64,000 nt of DNA from an uncultured Agrobacterium sp. (GCA_913777615.1 CAJYTK010000012.1:1-64000), one strand, 5' to 3'; numbered from the stretch's first letter, positions 45,686 to 55,897 are shown. Notes: generated by a model from the letters alone, not told the origin. A program made the numbers and translations.

Positions 45686-46465
45686 TTAAACGGGATGCTG
45701 CTGGACGCTTAAGCCCCCATCGATGGTGAGGCATGTTGCATTCATAAACGGACATTCGTCAGATACCATGAAGACGGCAGCCATCGCGATTTCTTCAGGG
45801 GTTGCGATGCGCCCGCCGGGATGCAACTTCATCGTCTCGGCTTCGGCAGCGACGGGATCAGGGAAGCTGTTCCAGTAGTCGATGACCTTTTGTGTCGCGA
45901 CATAGCCAGGTGCCAACGCATTCACCCGGATATTCTTCGGCGCATATTCAATACCCAGCGATTTCGTCATTCCCAACAACGCATGTTTTGCCAACGGATA
46001 AGGGAAGGTATGTGGAATAATGGTGAAGGCGTGGGTGGATGCAATGTGCAGCACCACGCCGCCCCCCATTTCGATCATTCCCGGAAGCAAGGCCTTGCAG
46101 CAGTTCCATGCGCCCTTGAGATTCACGTCAAAGCAGCGCTGCCACTCTTCGTCGCTCGTCTGCAAGGGCTCAGCAAAAACGTTGACGCCCGCATTGTTGA
46201 CGAGCGCGTTGATTGGGCCGACTTCCTCCGCTGCTTGTGCCACGGCAGAAGCGATCGCCTTCGTATCCGTTATGTCGGCAGCCATCCAGCCGAACTGGCC
46301 GCCGCTTTCCTTGAGTACTTCAGCCTCTCTATCCAAGAGAGAGGCATCGCGGTCGATAAGAAACAAAGCAGCATCTTCGTGCAGAAATGCCTTGGCAAGC
46401 GCAAGGCCAATGCCCTGCGCAGCACCCGTAATGAAAATGCGTTTTCCTGAAAGTCTTGCCGTCAT
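45686..46465 (-). CDS. Short-chain dehydrogenase (acid-sugar dehydrogenase candidate)
   Basis: A 259-residue SDR: nucleotide motif TGAAQGIG, NNAGVNVFA, and the active-site Y-x-x-x-K in YPLAKHALLG, ending with CLTIDGGLSVQQHPV. An acidic residue after the second strand (LIDRDASLLDRE) favours NAD. ATG 46465 follows GGGAGGAAA. It is the last gene of the seven-gene sugar operon, 14 bases after the dehydratase. Its position suggests oxidation of a 2-keto-3-deoxy acid, as in fucose/rhamnose-type routes; this is inference. Confidence 0.88.
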   Translation of the reverse strand: MTARLSGKRIFITGAAQGIGLALAKAFLHEDAALFLIDRDASLLDREAEVLKESGGQFGWMAADITDTKAIASAVAQAAEEVGPINALVNNAGVNVFAEPLQTSDEEWQRCFDVNLKGAWNCCKALLPGMIEMGGGVVLHIASTHAFTIIPHTFPYPLAKHALLGMTKSLGIEYAPKNIRVNALAPGYVATQKVIDYWNSFPDPVAAEAETMKLHPGGRIATPEEIAMAAVFMVSDECPFMNATCLTIDGGLSVQQHPV

Positions 46466-46479
46466 GGCGTTTTCCTCCC

Positions 46480-47628
46480 TCACCACTCAGCAAAGCTGCC
46501 ATCTTCATGACGCCAGATCGGGTTGCGCCACCGGTGGCCTTCCTTGGCACGCTCGATGACGTATGCCTCGTCGATCTCGATCCCGAGACCCAATCCCTGC
46601 GGTATGGACACGAAGCCGTCTGCGTACTGGAACACGTCCTTGTTGGAAAGGTAGTCCAGAACGTCATTGCTCTTGTTGTAGTGAATGCCGAGGCTCTGTT
46701 CCTGAATGAAGGCGTTGTAGGCGACCGCGTCCAACTGTAGGCAGGCCGCGAGTGCAATCGGTCCAAGAGGGCAATGCGGTGCCAGCGCCACATCATAGGC
46801 CTCTGCCATGGCCGCGATTTTGCGGCATTCGGTGATGCCACCGGCATGTGATAGGTCGGGCTGGATGATATCGACGAAGCCGTCCGCCAGAACCGATTTG
46901 AAATCCCAGCGCGAGTAGAGACGCTCACCCAGCGCAATCGGCGTCGAGGTGTGGTTTGCGATTTCCTTCAGAGCTTCGCGGTTTTCGGAGAGAACCGGCT
47001 CTTCGATGAACATCAGCTTGTAAGGTTCAAGCTCCTTTGCGAGAACCTTGGCCATGGGACGATGGACGCGGCCATGGAAATCAACACCGATGCCGATATG
47101 CGGGCCAACGGCTTCACGAATGATGGCGATGGTTTCAACGGCCTTTTCGACTTTCTCATTGGTGTCAACGATCTGCATTTCCTCGCAGCCGTTAAGCTTA
47201 ATGGCCTTGAAACCGCGTGCCACCACGTCCTTAGCATTCTGTGCCACATCCGACGGACGGTCGCCGCCGATCCAGGAATAGACCTTGATCCGGTCACGGA
47301 GCTGTCCACCAAGAAGCGAGTGAACCGGCTGGCCAAGTGCTTTGCCTTTTATGTCCCAAAGCGCCTGATCGATGCCCGCCAGCGCCGACATGTGCACTGC
47401 GCCACCACGATAAAAGCCGCCGCGATAAAGCACAGTCCAGTGATCTTCGATCAGGAACGGGTCCTTGCCGATCAGATAATCGGCCATTTCCTGCACGGCA
47501 GCCTCAACGGTCAGCGCACGGCCTTCAACAACCGGCTCTCCCCAGCCGACGATGCCTTCATCAGTTTCGACCTTGAGGAAAAGCCAGCGCGGCGGAACGA
47601 TGTAGGTGGTTAGCTTAGTAAGCTTCAT
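46480..47628 (-). CDS. dgoD: D-galactonate dehydratase-like enolase-superfamily enzyme
   Basis: A 382-residue mandelate-racemase-group dehydratase, the exact size of DgoD. Metal ligands and catalytic residues are visible: [29 protein letters not shown] and [12 protein letters not shown]. The N-terminal capping domain begins MKLTKLTTY. It would dehydrate an aldonate (galactonate or a relative) to the 2-keto-3-deoxy acid. It starts at ATG 47628, 13 bases after the GMC dehydrogenase. Exact sugar specificity is not proven. Confidence 0.88.
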   Translation of the reverse strand: MKLTKLTTYIVPPRWLFLKVETDEGIVGWGEPVVEGRALTVEAAVQEMADYLIGKDPFLIEDHWTVLYRGGFYRGGAVHMSALAGIDQALWDIKGKALGQPVHSLLGGQLRDRIKVYSWIGGDRPSDVAQNAKDVVARGFKAIKLNGCEEMQIVDTNEKVEKAVETIAIIREAVGPHIGIGVDFHGRVHRPMAKVLAKELEPYKLMFIEEPVLSENREALKEIANHTSTPIALGERLYSRWDFKSVLADGFVDIIQPDLSHAGGITECRKIAAMAEAYDVALAPHCPLGPIALAACLQLDAVAYNAFIQEQSLGIHYNKSNDVLDYLSNKDVFQYADGFVSIPQGLGLGIEIDEAYVIERAKEGHRWRNPIWRHEDGSFAEW

Positions 47629-47641
47629 GAGATTGATCCAA

Positions 47642-49267
47642 TCAGGAAAGAATAAGATCCGCTGCCTTCCCTGCCGCGGCATAAACGGCTGCGTTGGTAT
47701 TACCGCTAACAATGGTTGGCATGAGCGATGCATCGATGACCCGCAGGCCACGCGTTCCGCGTACATTCAGCTTGGTGTCCAGCACCGCGTCCGGGTCGCC
47801 CTCATGGCCCATTTTGCATGTGCCAACGGGGTGGTATCCGGTCTTGACCGTGCGCTTGCAATGGGCTGCAATCGCCTCATCGCTGGTCACTTCTGCACCC
47901 GGGAAGATTTCCTTGTCGATAAGGTCACGCATCGGGGATTCCGCCAGCACCTGACGCGCGAAACGGAAGCCAGCCATGGTCAGCTTCAAGTCATCGGGGT
48001 GGCCGAATATCTGCGTGTCGACAATCGGATTGGCGAAGGGATCGCTGGAGGAAAGCGTGACGGAGCCGCGTGCTTTTGGGCGCAGCAGCAGCGAGTTGAT
48101 CGTTACGCCATCGCCCGGATCGGTGCCCATCACATCGCGGTCGAGATAGACGGTCGGGACGCAGAACATCTGGATCGTTGGACGGTCATTGTTTCCATCC
48201 GGGTCGTAGAAAGCGCAGGTTTCCACGCCGGTGGTCGAAGCTGGACCGGACTTGAACATCAGATATTGCAATCCGGCCTTGATCATCGGCCAGCCACGGT
48301 CCTGCTTGTAATACCCAAACGCGCCCTTTGTCGTGGCGACGACCGGGCATTCATAGTGATCCTGAAGATTCTTGCCCACGCCCGGAAGCGCGAGTTTCGT
48401 GGCGATGCCATGCTGCTTGAGATGTTCTTCCGGTCCGATACCGGAAATCATCAACAGCTTCGGCGTCTGGTAAGCGCCCGCTGCCAGAATGACTTCAACG
48501 CTTGCTTCCGCAGTCTTGCGCGTCCCACCCTGAACATAGTCCACGGCGACCACCCGGTCGCCGTCCATACGGATGCGGGTCACGGTCGCGCCGGTCTCGA
48601 TGGTCAGCTTCGGATTGTTCATAACCGGTGCCAAGAAAGCATCGACCGCGCTGGAGCGCTTGCGCGTCTTCCAGTCTATCGTGTGCTGCATGAAGCCGAC
48701 GCCAAACTGCTCCGCACCGTTGAAATCAGGATTATAGGGAATGCCCATGCACTGGAGGGTTTTGACGTAAGTGCGCGTCATCGGGCTGGTGTGGCCGAGA
48801 TGCGAAATCTTCAGCGGCCCGCCGACACCGTGAAATTCACCTCCCAGATGGTCGTTGTTTTCCTGCGCCTTGAAGTAGGGCAGAAGGTCTTTGTATGACC
48901 ATGAGCCATCATTGTTAGAGCCGGGCGCTGTGACGAGCTCGTTCCACAGATCGAAATCCGCTGCCTGTCCGCGCATATAGACCATGGCATTGACAGTGCT
49001 TCCACCGCCCAAAACCTTACCCTGCGGCACGATGGGGCCCCGACCGCCCAGTTGTGGCTGCGGCTTTGTCTGATGCATGGCAAGGTATGTATCCTTCGCC
49101 AGAAACTTCATGTAGCCGGCAGGGATATGCATGATCGGATTGGCCTTATCCGGTCCACGTTCCAGCAACAACACGCGCGCACCAGACGTCACAAGACGCG
49201 CAGCCACGACGCATGCTGAACTGCCGCCGCCGACGATGATGTAGTCGAACCCATGGCTATCGGCCAT
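47642..49267 (-). CDS. GMC-family FAD oxidoreductase (sugar/alcohol dehydrogenase)
   Basis: A 541-residue glucose-methanol-choline oxidoreductase. The FAD-binding start is [16 protein letters not shown], where most have GGGSAGCV. The GMC signature is [15 protein letters not shown]. The catalytic His region is [13 protein letters not shown] and the C-terminal part is [20 protein letters not shown]. No signal peptide, so it acts in the cytosol. ATG 49267 follows GGAG. In this operon it probably oxidises the imported aldose to its lactone; betaine or alcohol substrates remain possible. Confidence 0.9.
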   Translation of the reverse strand: MADSHGFDYIIVGGGSSACVVAARLVTSGARVLLLERGPDKANPIMHIPAGYMKFLAKDTYLAMHQTKPQPQLGGRGPIVPQGKVLGGGSTVNAMVYMRGQAADFDLWNELVTAPGSNNDGSWSYKDLLPYFKAQENNDHLGGEFHGVGGPLKISHLGHTSPMTRTYVKTLQCMGIPYNPDFNGAEQFGVGFMQHTIDWKTRKRSSAVDAFLAPVMNNPKLTIETGATVTRIRMDGDRVVAVDYVQGGTRKTAEASVEVILAAGAYQTPKLLMISGIGPEEHLKQHGIATKLALPGVGKNLQDHYECPVVATTKGAFGYYKQDRGWPMIKAGLQYLMFKSGPASTTGVETCAFYDPDGNNDRPTIQMFCVPTVYLDRDVMGTDPGDGVTINSLLLRPKARGSVTLSSSDPFANPIVDTQIFGHPDDLKLTMAGFRFARQVLAESPMRDLIDKEIFPGAEVTSDEAIAAHCKRTVKTGYHPVGTCKMGHEGDPDAVLDTKLNVRGTRGLRVIDASLMPTIVSGNTNAAVYAAAGKAADLILS

Positions 49268-49288
49268 TTCCAAACTCCGCATGCATGC

Positions 49289-50179
49289 TCATAAACTCCG
49301 CGGCTCAAGCGTAATACTGCCCGCTAGTTTCTCACCGAATGCCAGCACTTTAAGGTCTCCCAAATCCGGCAGATTATGCCCGTTTGCAAGGTGCGACATG
49401 GGTTCGAAACAGAAATAATCGCGATCGAAAGAAGAATCGAAAGCAGTGTCGGACACGAAGACGAAGGCGTGTCTGAATATCGGATCGGCGGTCAATCTCA
49501 ACTGGGTAAAACGCTCCGGCCAGACGATGGTCGCTTCGCCGGACCATCCCTCATAGCCGTTGTTGACCCAGCGTTCCGGTAGTGGAGCAGGCTCGCTGAA
49601 ATCGAGGTCGGCAGGGATCTCGGTTCTTTCACCCGGCAACCAGCCCTCGATTTCGGTCCAGAAATGATCGGCGCGCGCTTGCAGCGTCGTCATTGGCGTC
49701 AGCGGAAAATAGGGATGCCAGCCAAGTCCGAAGGGCAGTGGGCGCTCTCCCATATTTTCCACGGAAAGGCTCAACGACAAACGCTCATCCTCAAGCGTAA
49801 ATGTCTCCACTGCCCGATAACGATAGGGCGTGGAATGTCCGTCACAGATGAAACTCATTTCAACGGATGCCGGTGTGCTTTTGCCCACCGACCATTCGGC
49901 CTGCCAGCCTTCACCGTGCAGGTAATGCGGGTCCCACCCCGTGTTGGGCGTCAGCGTGTACGTTCTGCCATCGAACCCGAAGCTGTTGCCCTTGACGCGG
50001 TTGCCAAATGGCACCAGCGGATAGCAGGAGGAACCGAGCGCATCCGCATCACTCGATTTCGCGGGCCGAAACAGCGGCACACCACCAGCATCGGTGTCTT
50101 TCCAGAAGCCGAGTATGATGCCGCCTTTTGTTGAGAGACTCAGCGAGAGCTGGCCGGATTTCAGATCAATAACAGCCAT
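49289..50179 (-). CDS. Aldose 1-epimerase (mutarotase) family protein
   Basis: A 296-residue galactose-mutarotase-like beta-sandwich. It shows SSCYPLVPFGNRVKG, the His of DPHYLHGEGWQAEW, PFGLGWHPYFPLT with the second catalytic His, and the late FCFEPMSHLANGHN. It would interconvert sugar anomers for the dehydrogenase. Homology starts at ATG 50179; the frame runs upstream into the permease gene. It is co-transcribed with the ABC importer (7 bases) and GMC gene (21 bases). Confidence 0.88.
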   Translation of the reverse strand: MAVIDLKSGQLSLSLSTKGGIILGFWKDTDAGGVPLFRPAKSSDADALGSSCYPLVPFGNRVKGNSFGFDGRTYTLTPNTGWDPHYLHGEGWQAEWSVGKSTPASVEMSFICDGHSTPYRYRAVETFTLEDERLSLSLSVENMGERPLPFGLGWHPYFPLTPMTTLQARADHFWTEIEGWLPGERTEIPADLDFSEPAPLPERWVNNGYEGWSGEATIVWPERFTQLRLTADPIFRHAFVFVSDTAFDSSFDRDYFCFEPMSHLANGHNLPDLGDLKVLAFGEKLAGSITLEPRSL

Positions 50180-50186
50180 GCAGCAC

Positions 50187-51194
50187 TTATCCCTTATTGC
50201 GCGACAGGCTGCGCTTGATCGCCTGAATATTGGCAAGCACCGCGATGACGATGATAAGACCGCGAACAACCTGTTGGAAAAACGGGTTGATGCCGAGCAG
50301 AACCAGACCGTTACCGATGAGCGTAATCACCAGCACGCCGAGCAGCGTTCCCAGCATCGAGCCACGGCCACCGGAAAGCGCCGTACCGCCGACAACGACC
50401 GCAGCGATCACATCGAACTCGAGACCGTTCGCCGCCGTGGCATTGCCCGAGCCAAGGCGGGACACCAGCAGAATACCGGAAATGGCTGCCATCGCGCCGC
50501 CGATGGCAAAAAGAGCCACGCGAATGCGCGCGACATTGATACCGCTGAGGAAAGCCGCATGGGCATTGCCACCCACGGCGAAAACCGAGCGACCGAAGGC
50601 GGTCTTGCGGCTGACGAAAGCGAAGGCTGCAAACAGCACCAGCATGATGATCGCGGCTGGAGGAATGCCGAGGACTGAGCGGTCCAGCACATCCAGCATA
50701 TCATTGCGACCAATGGACACCGGCAGGGCATCGGTAACGAACAGCGCCGTGCCGCGCAGGGCGCTCCACATGCCAAGCGTCGCGACGAAGGAAGGCACAT
50801 CGAAATAAGCGCGCAGAATGCCGGAAATGGAACCGAGCAGCGCGCCAAGTACGATGGCCAGCACGAAGGCTGCGGGCGTGGGCACGCCCCATTGCAAAAG
50901 GAATGCTAGTTCCACGGAAATGAAGGCGACCATCGGACCGACGCTCACATCGATCTCACCTGCGATGATTATGAGCGTGACTGCCCATGCAGCAATTCCG
51001 ATTGTCGCCGCGTCACGCAGGATATTCACCTGGTTGTTGAAGGACATGAAGCCCGGCGCGGTGGATGAGAAGATGACGTAGAGGACGACGATGGCAAAGA
51101 ACAGGCTAAGCTCGTTCATATGCTTCGACAGGGTGAATCCCCGCTTTGGTGCCCGCTTTGAAACGGCCGTTTTGGTAGTTTGATCGAGCGACAT
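50187..51194 (-). CDS. Ribose-type sugar ABC transporter permease
   Basis: A 335-residue RbsC/YtfT-like permease with about ten hydrophobic segments. It shows IIAGEIDVSVGPMVAFISVE, VPSFVATLGMWSALRG, GGNAHAAFLSGINVARIRV and the conserved AAVVVGGTALSGGRGSMLGT. It is 13 bases after the ATPase and 7 bases before the mutarotase gene. Confidence 0.92.
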   Translation of the reverse strand: MSLDQTTKTAVSKRAPKRGFTLSKHMNELSLFFAIVVLYVIFSSTAPGFMSFNNQVNILRDAATIGIAAWAVTLIIIAGEIDVSVGPMVAFISVELAFLLQWGVPTPAAFVLAIVLGALLGSISGILRAYFDVPSFVATLGMWSALRGTALFVTDALPVSIGRNDMLDVLDRSVLGIPPAAIIMLVLFAAFAFVSRKTAFGRSVFAVGGNAHAAFLSGINVARIRVALFAIGGAMAAISGILLVSRLGSGNATAANGLEFDVIAAVVVGGTALSGGRGSMLGTLLGVLVITLIGNGLVLLGINPFFQQVVRGLIIVIAVLANIQAIKRSLSRNKG

Positions 51195-51207
51195 GGTCTT
51201 GTCTCCC

Positions 51208-52734
51208 TCAATGTCCGGTAATGCAGGCAGCCATCAAGGTGTCCTGATCGATGTTTGGTGATTCGAACTCTTCGCGCAGCGCGCCATCGCGCAGAACCAG
51301 CGCGCGGTCGCAGACGAGTGGCAGTTCCTCTATTTCGCTGGAAACGAAAATGATGCTTCGGCCTTCTGCCGCAAGCTCGCGGATGATGGCGTAGATTTGC
51401 GCTTTCGCCTCGATATCCACGCCGCGCGTCGGCTCGTCGAGAAGAAGAACGCGACTTCCGGCATAGACCCAGCGACCGATGACAACCTTTTGCTGGTTTC
51501 CGCCCGAAAGCGTGCCAATCGGCGTATCGGTACTTGCCGTCTTGATGTGCAGGCGCTCGATGATATCCCGCGTCGCCTGCGCCATGCGGCTGCCCGAAAG
51601 GACGCCGTTACGGCTGACGCCGGAGAAATTCGTAGCAAGCGTGTTTTCATCCACGCCGAGAAGCGGCACGATGCCCTCCTCCTTGCGGCTTTCCGGCGTA
51701 TAGCCGAAACCTGCATCAACCATCTGCTTGTAACCGGCGGACTTGACAGAGCGGCCGTCCACCAGCACATCGCCGCTATCGAAATCGCGCACGCCCATGA
51801 TGGCTTGCAGCAGTTCCGTGCGGCCAGCGCCGAGCAGACCCGCGATGCCCAGCACCTCCCCCTTACGAAGCAAGAAAGAGATGGCGGAAAGCTTTGGCGC
51901 AAGCGCCAGATCGCGCACCTGCAGAACCACCTCCGAAGAGGCGTGACTTTCCAACTCTGCCGCCTGTGAAGCCTCGGAGCCGAGCATCAACCGGACAATC
52001 TCGCGCGTATCGGCACCTCTCACGTCGACGGTGGCGATGATCCGTCCATCGCGCATGATGGTGGCGGAATGCGCAATCTGGCGAATTTCGTTCATGCGGT
52101 GGCTGACATAGATAACCGCGATTCCTTGTGCGGCAACCCTCGTCACCGCGGCCATCACCTTTTCCGCTTCGGCGGCGGCCAGCGAGCTTGTCGGCTCGTC
52201 GAGAATGACTATCTTTGGTCGCCCAATCATGGCGCGGGCGATCTCAAGCAACTGCCGCTCCGCAGGACTCAAGCCCGTCACCAGACGATCCGGCGGCAGA
52301 TTGAGGCCAAGGCTTGCCATGGCTTCCGCCGCTTCTGCCTCCATGGCTGCATATTGAATGACACCGCCCTTGCGCGGCCAGCGTCCGAGAAACAGGTTTT
52401 CGGCAAGCGTCATGCCCGGAACAAGGCTGAGTTCCTGATAAACGACGCGTACGCCTTTCTGAAAGGATTCCTGGGCACGGGCGGAGCCGTGAGATGTGAG
52501 TTCGGCGCCGCCGATCACGACGGTCCCGATGTCGGGTGTTTCAGCACCGGTCAGCATTCGGATCAGGGTGGATTTCCCCGCGCCGTTTTTGCCGAGCAGG
52601 GCTCTCACCTCGCCCGGCGCCACTTCGAATGTGGCATCGTCAAGAGCAAGCACGCCGGGATATTGCCGTGTGCAACCTCTTATCGAAGCGACGGCGGAGC
52701 CATCCGGCAGGCTGTTCTGGGAAGCAGATGTCAT
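51208..52734 (-). CDS. Ribose-type sugar ABC transporter ATPase (two nucleotide-binding domains)
   Basis: A 508-residue RbsA/MglA-type ATPase. The first domain has Walker A GKNGAGKST, signature LSPAERQLLEIA and Walker B IVILDEPTSSL. The second has the degenerate Walker A LLGAGRTEL, signature LSGGNQQKVVIGRW and VLLLDEPTRGVD, typical of this family. It energises the permease and lies between binding protein and permease genes. Confidence 0.92.
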   Translation of the reverse strand: MTSASQNSLPDGSAVASIRGCTRQYPGVLALDDATFEVAPGEVRALLGKNGAGKSTLIRMLTGAETPDIGTVVIGGAELTSHGSARAQESFQKGVRVVYQELSLVPGMTLAENLFLGRWPRKGGVIQYAAMEAEAAEAMASLGLNLPPDRLVTGLSPAERQLLEIARAMIGRPKIVILDEPTSSLAAAEAEKVMAAVTRVAAQGIAVIYVSHRMNEIRQIAHSATIMRDGRIIATVDVRGADTREIVRLMLGSEASQAAELESHASSEVVLQVRDLALAPKLSAISFLLRKGEVLGIAGLLGAGRTELLQAIMGVRDFDSGDVLVDGRSVKSAGYKQMVDAGFGYTPESRKEEGIVPLLGVDENTLATNFSGVSRNGVLSGSRMAQATRDIIERLHIKTASTDTPIGTLSGGNQQKVVIGRWVYAGSRVLLLDEPTRGVDIEAKAQIYAIIRELAAEGRSIIFVSSEIEELPLVCDRALVLRDGALREEFESPNIDQDTLMAACITGH

Positions 52735-52823
52735 TGGGTCTTTCCATTGCTTTGGAGGCCGCCGGATATCCGGCGGCGCTACATGGCGCGCTCCAAGCGG
52801 AGCCGCAGCGATGAGAAGGTCGA

Positions 52824-53795
52824 TCAGGGAATGCCGTCGGCGTGGGCCTTCAGCCAGGCCTTGCCATCTTCGGACGACTTATAGAGATCGATATTGTAAG
52901 CGACCTTGATGCCTTCAGGCGGCTGGCCGTCGATGGACTTGATGGCCTGCGCGAGCGCAAGCTTGCCGAGACCTTGCCCGGAAATATCGACAACGGCCTT
53001 GATGACCGAGAAGTCGGAAAGTTCCTGCGCGATTTCCGTGGTCATGTCACCGCCGAAGACGACGACTTTGCCGACCTTGCCCTGGCTTTTCACAGCGCGG
53101 GCAGCACCCAGCGTCGCACCACCGGCTTCACCGAAGAAAGCATCGATATCCGGGTTTGAAGACAACATGGTGCTGGCAACCGAAACAGCTTTATCGAGGA
53201 CAGCGCCTTCCTGATTGGCGACGATCTGCGCACCCGGCACCTTGGCCTTCAACGCTTCTTCGAAGCCCTTGCGGCGCGTAACGCAGACTTCCACGAATTC
53301 GCAGTTCAGAACTGCGATTTTCGGCGCTTCCTTTTTCTGCGCGATGAAGTAGTCGGCAGCCGCGTCACCGAGCTTATGACCGAAATCGAAGGGATCGCCG
53401 ACCGCATAGGCGGAGATATAATCCTTCATGTCCTTGTCGTTGAGGCAGGTGTTGTAGCAGACGACCGGAATACCGGCATCATGCGCACGACGGATCGCGC
53501 GGTAGGAACCATCGGCAGACACCGGCGATACAATGATGGCTTGAACGCCAGCGGAAATCAGGGAGTCGATAAAGGAAGATTCCTTGCTGACGTCTCCCTG
53601 CGCATTGGTTTCGACAATATCGAGCTTGCGACCAGCTTCCGACGCACCGGTCTGGATGCCCTTGCGCACGCCTGCATAAAAGCCCTGTGCGTCCATATAG
53701 ATCGCGCCGACCTTTAGATTTTCCTGCGCCGACAAGGTTGCGACACTGCCCAAAAGAACAGCTGCAATGATACCTATGTACTTGGTGTTTTTCAT
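52824..53795 (-). CDS. Sugar ABC transporter substrate-binding protein (RbsB/YtfQ type)
   Basis: A 323-residue periplasmic binding protein. The signal peptide is IGIIAAVLLGSVATLSAQ. The mature lobes carry QGFYAGVRKGIQTGASEAG, IIVSPVSADGSYRAIRRAHDAGIPVV (in parts), DFGHKLGDAAADYF and VVFGGDMTTEIAQ. ATG 53795 follows GGGGAGGAA. It is the first gene of the seven-gene minus-strand operon and divergent from a GntR regulator. Confidence 0.92.
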   Translation of the reverse strand: MKNTKYIGIIAAVLLGSVATLSAQENLKVGAIYMDAQGFYAGVRKGIQTGASEAGRKLDIVETNAQGDVSKESSFIDSLISAGVQAIIVSPVSADGSYRAIRRAHDAGIPVVCYNTCLNDKDMKDYISAYAVGDPFDFGHKLGDAAADYFIAQKKEAPKIAVLNCEFVEVCVTRRKGFEEALKAKVPGAQIVANQEGAVLDKAVSVASTMLSSNPDIDAFFGEAGGATLGAARAVKSQGKVGKVVVFGGDMTTEIAQELSDFSVIKAVVDISGQGLGKLALAQAIKSIDGQPPEGIKVAYNIDLYKSSEDGKAWLKAHADGIP

Positions 53796-53972
53796 CGGTT
53801 CCTCCCCCATGACGAGTTTTATGGCGACCTATTGTCCTTAAGGTCGCGATGCCGGGACATTATCATTAGTCCCACACATGTCAATTTCTGTACGATTTAT
53901 TTTCGATTTGATGCGGAGTATTTGTTCATTCATACTACCCATTCGGAGATCGAACGGCAGGGGACGAGAATT

Positions 53973-54746
53973 ATGGAGCAGTTTCTAACGCACCAGGGGG
54001 AGCCGATTGCACAGCAGGGTAAGCGGGGTGTTCGGGAGGCCCTCTTGCGCCGACTGGTGGAATTGATTGTATCCGGCACTTTCGCAGAGAACGCGACATT
54101 GCCCAATGAAATCGATATGACCGAGCAATTCGGCGTCAGCCGCACAAGTCTGCGAGAAGCAATGCAGTATCTCTCGGCGCTTGGCATGGTCCGATCACGC
54201 ACACGGGCTGGCACCATCGTTTTGCCGCGAGAAAACTGGAACTATCTCGATCCCATCGTGCTGGACGTGATGTTGACGGTTGGCGGCGACGAGAGCTTTT
54301 ACTCGTCACTGATAGATGCGCGCCAACTGCTGGAACCGGCAGCTGCGGCGCAGGCTGCAGCCAACGCCAATGCTCGGCAGCTCTATCTTATTTCCCAAGC
54401 ATTCGAAGACATGGTGGAGGCGAATTCGCGCGACAATGAAGCCTGGAGCCGCGCCGATCTGGAGTTCCACACTGCCATCATTAATGCCAGCGGAAACTGG
54501 GTCTTCCGACAATTTGCAAGCGCCATCCGTGCCGCATTGCTCGCCAGCTTCCGGCTGACAAATCGCGAAAGCCAGTCTCATGAGCAAGCGATCCTGACCC
54601 ATCAGAACGTACTGGAAGCCATTCGAATGAAGCGACCGGAGGCCGCCCGCCATTCCATGGAACAGCTGATCGGCGTTGCAAGATCCGAAATGACCGATGC
54701 CCTTAGAAAGACCCGCAAACCGGGCGAGCTGATCAAAGGTGCATAG
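53973..54746 (+). CDS. FadR/GntR-family transcriptional regulator
   Basis: A 257-residue regulator. The wHTH has LPNEIDMTEQFGVSRTSLREAMQYLSALGMV (in parts), and a helical FCD domain follows with LIDARQLLEPAAAAQAA, ADLEFHTAIINASGN and HQNVLEAI, keeping metal-binding Asp and His positions. ATG 53973 has AGGGGACGA upstream. It sits between the divergent oxidative sugar operon and the araFGH-type operon, so it may control both; acid sugars or lactones are typical FCD ligands. Confidence 0.9.
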   Translation: MEQFLTHQGEPIAQQGKRGVREALLRRLVELIVSGTFAENATLPNEIDMTEQFGVSRTSLREAMQYLSALGMVRSRTRAGTIVLPRENWNYLDPIVLDVMLTVGGDESFYSSLIDARQLLEPAAAAQAAANANARQLYLISQAFEDMVEANSRDNEAWSRADLEFHTAIINASGNWVFRQFASAIRAALLASFRLTNRESQSHEQAILTHQNVLEAIRMKRPEAARHSMEQLIGVARSEMTDALRKTRKPGELIKGA

Positions 54747-54752
54747 AAAAAT

Positions 54753-54787
54753 AAAATCATACATATAATATTGACTGGTATGATTTT
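54753..54787. promoter_or_regulatory. 10-bp inverted repeat between gntR and the araF-like gene
   Basis: AAAATCATAC (54753-54762) and GTATGATTTT (54778-54787) are exact inverted repeats with a 15-base AT-rich spacer. It could be a GntR operator in the araF promoter or a weak terminator for gntR; the spacer and T-rich end allow either. Confidence 0.5.
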
Positions 54788-54845
54788 TGAAGAATAATGA
54801 AGAAAGACCGCGGGAGGCACGCGGGGTCAAAGGGAGAGATAAGAC

Positions 54846-55826
54846 ATGCGTTCATTGAAGGCTATCATCATGGCTAGCGCCATTGCGCTGACCGCCAACG
54901 CTGCATTTGCGGCCGATGTTAAAATCGGCTTCGTCGTGAAGCAGGCGGAAGAGCCGTGGTTCCAGGACGAGTGGAAATTCGCCGAACAGGCCGCCAAGGA
55001 AAAGGGCTTTGCGCTGGTCAAGATCGGCGCTGAAGACGGCGAAAAGGTTCAGTCGGCCATCGACAATCTCGGCGCACAGGGCGCACAGGGTTTCATTATC
55101 TGCGTACCGGACGTGAAGCTCGGTCCCGGCATCGTTGCCAAGGCAACTGCCAACGACCTGAAGCTGATGACCGTCGATGACCGCCTGGTCGGCGCGGATG
55201 GCAAGCCGCTGGAAGACGTGCCCCATATGGGAATTTCCGCAATCAAGATCGGTGAAACGGTCGGTCAGTCGATTGCCGCAGAAATCAAGAAGCGCGGCTG
55301 GGAGATGAAGGACGTGGGCGCAATTCGCGTTTCCTACGACCAGCTTCCAACAGCGGTAGACCGTGTGGAAGGCGCGATTACTGCGCTGAAAGCAGCGGGC
55401 TTCCCTGCCGAAAACATCTTTGACGCACCGCAGGCAAAGACCGATACGGAAGCTGCCCTCAACGCAGCGACCACTGTTCTCAACAAGCATTCCAACATCA
55501 AGCACTGGATCGCTTTCGGCCTGAACGACGAAGCTGTACTTGGTGCGGTACGTGCGTCCGAATCCGTCGGCATTTCCGCTGACAATATGATCGGCGTCGG
55601 CATCGGTGGCGCGGAATCTGCGATCAACGAGTTCAAGAAGCCTTCCGCTACCGGCTTCTACGGCACTGTCATCATCTCGCCGAAGCGTCATGGCTATGAA
55701 ACCGCGCTCAACATGTATGAGTGGATTGCCAATAACAAGGAGCCGGAAAAGCTGATCCTGACATCCGGTTCGCTTGCTGTTCGCGGCGACTACGAAAAGG
55801 TTCGCGCCGACCTCGGCATCGAATAA
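54846..55826 (+). CDS. araF: L-arabinose-type ABC substrate-binding protein
   Basis: A 326-residue AraF-like protein. The signal peptide (IIMASAIALTANAAFA) precedes VKIGFVVKQAEEPWFQDEWKFAEQAAKEKGF (in parts), the family's most recognisable block, then GFIICVPDVKLGPGIV, MTVDDRLVGADGKP and GVGIGGAESAINEF. GGGAGAT precedes the ATG. It is first of the araFGH-type operon. Related pentoses or galactose are possible ligands. Confidence 0.9.
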   Translation: MRSLKAIIMASAIALTANAAFAADVKIGFVVKQAEEPWFQDEWKFAEQAAKEKGFALVKIGAEDGEKVQSAIDNLGAQGAQGFIICVPDVKLGPGIVAKATANDLKLMTVDDRLVGADGKPLEDVPHMGISAIKIGETVGQSIAAEIKKRGWEMKDVGAIRVSYDQLPTAVDRVEGAITALKAAGFPAENIFDAPQAKTDTEAALNAATTVLNKHSNIKHWIAFGLNDEAVLGAVRASESVGISADNMIGVGIGGAESAINEFKKPSATGFYGTVIISPKRHGYETALNMYEWIANNKEPEKLILTSGSLAVRGDYEKVRADLGIE

Positions 55827-55849
55827 GCCAGAGCCTCTGCATTGACCCA

Positions 55850-55869
55850 CCGGCGGCCACTGCCGCCGG
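55850..55869 (+). terminator. GC-rich hairpin between araF-like and araG-like genes
   Basis: CCGGCGGC and GCCGCCGG form a perfect 8-bp stem with a CACT loop, 23 bases after the binding-protein stop. No T run follows, so it is probably an mRNA stabiliser or attenuator that keeps binding-protein expression above that of the ATPase. Confidence 0.6.
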
Positions 55870-55897
55870 CTATCCTTTGTAAAGTCAGGGGGCGATG

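Noticed and set aside
47606-48898. 430-codon plus-strand frame
   Set aside because: Antisense of the GMC oxidoreductase with intact FAD and catalytic motifs.
54852-55850. 332-codon minus-strand frame
   Set aside because: Antisense of the araF-like gene.
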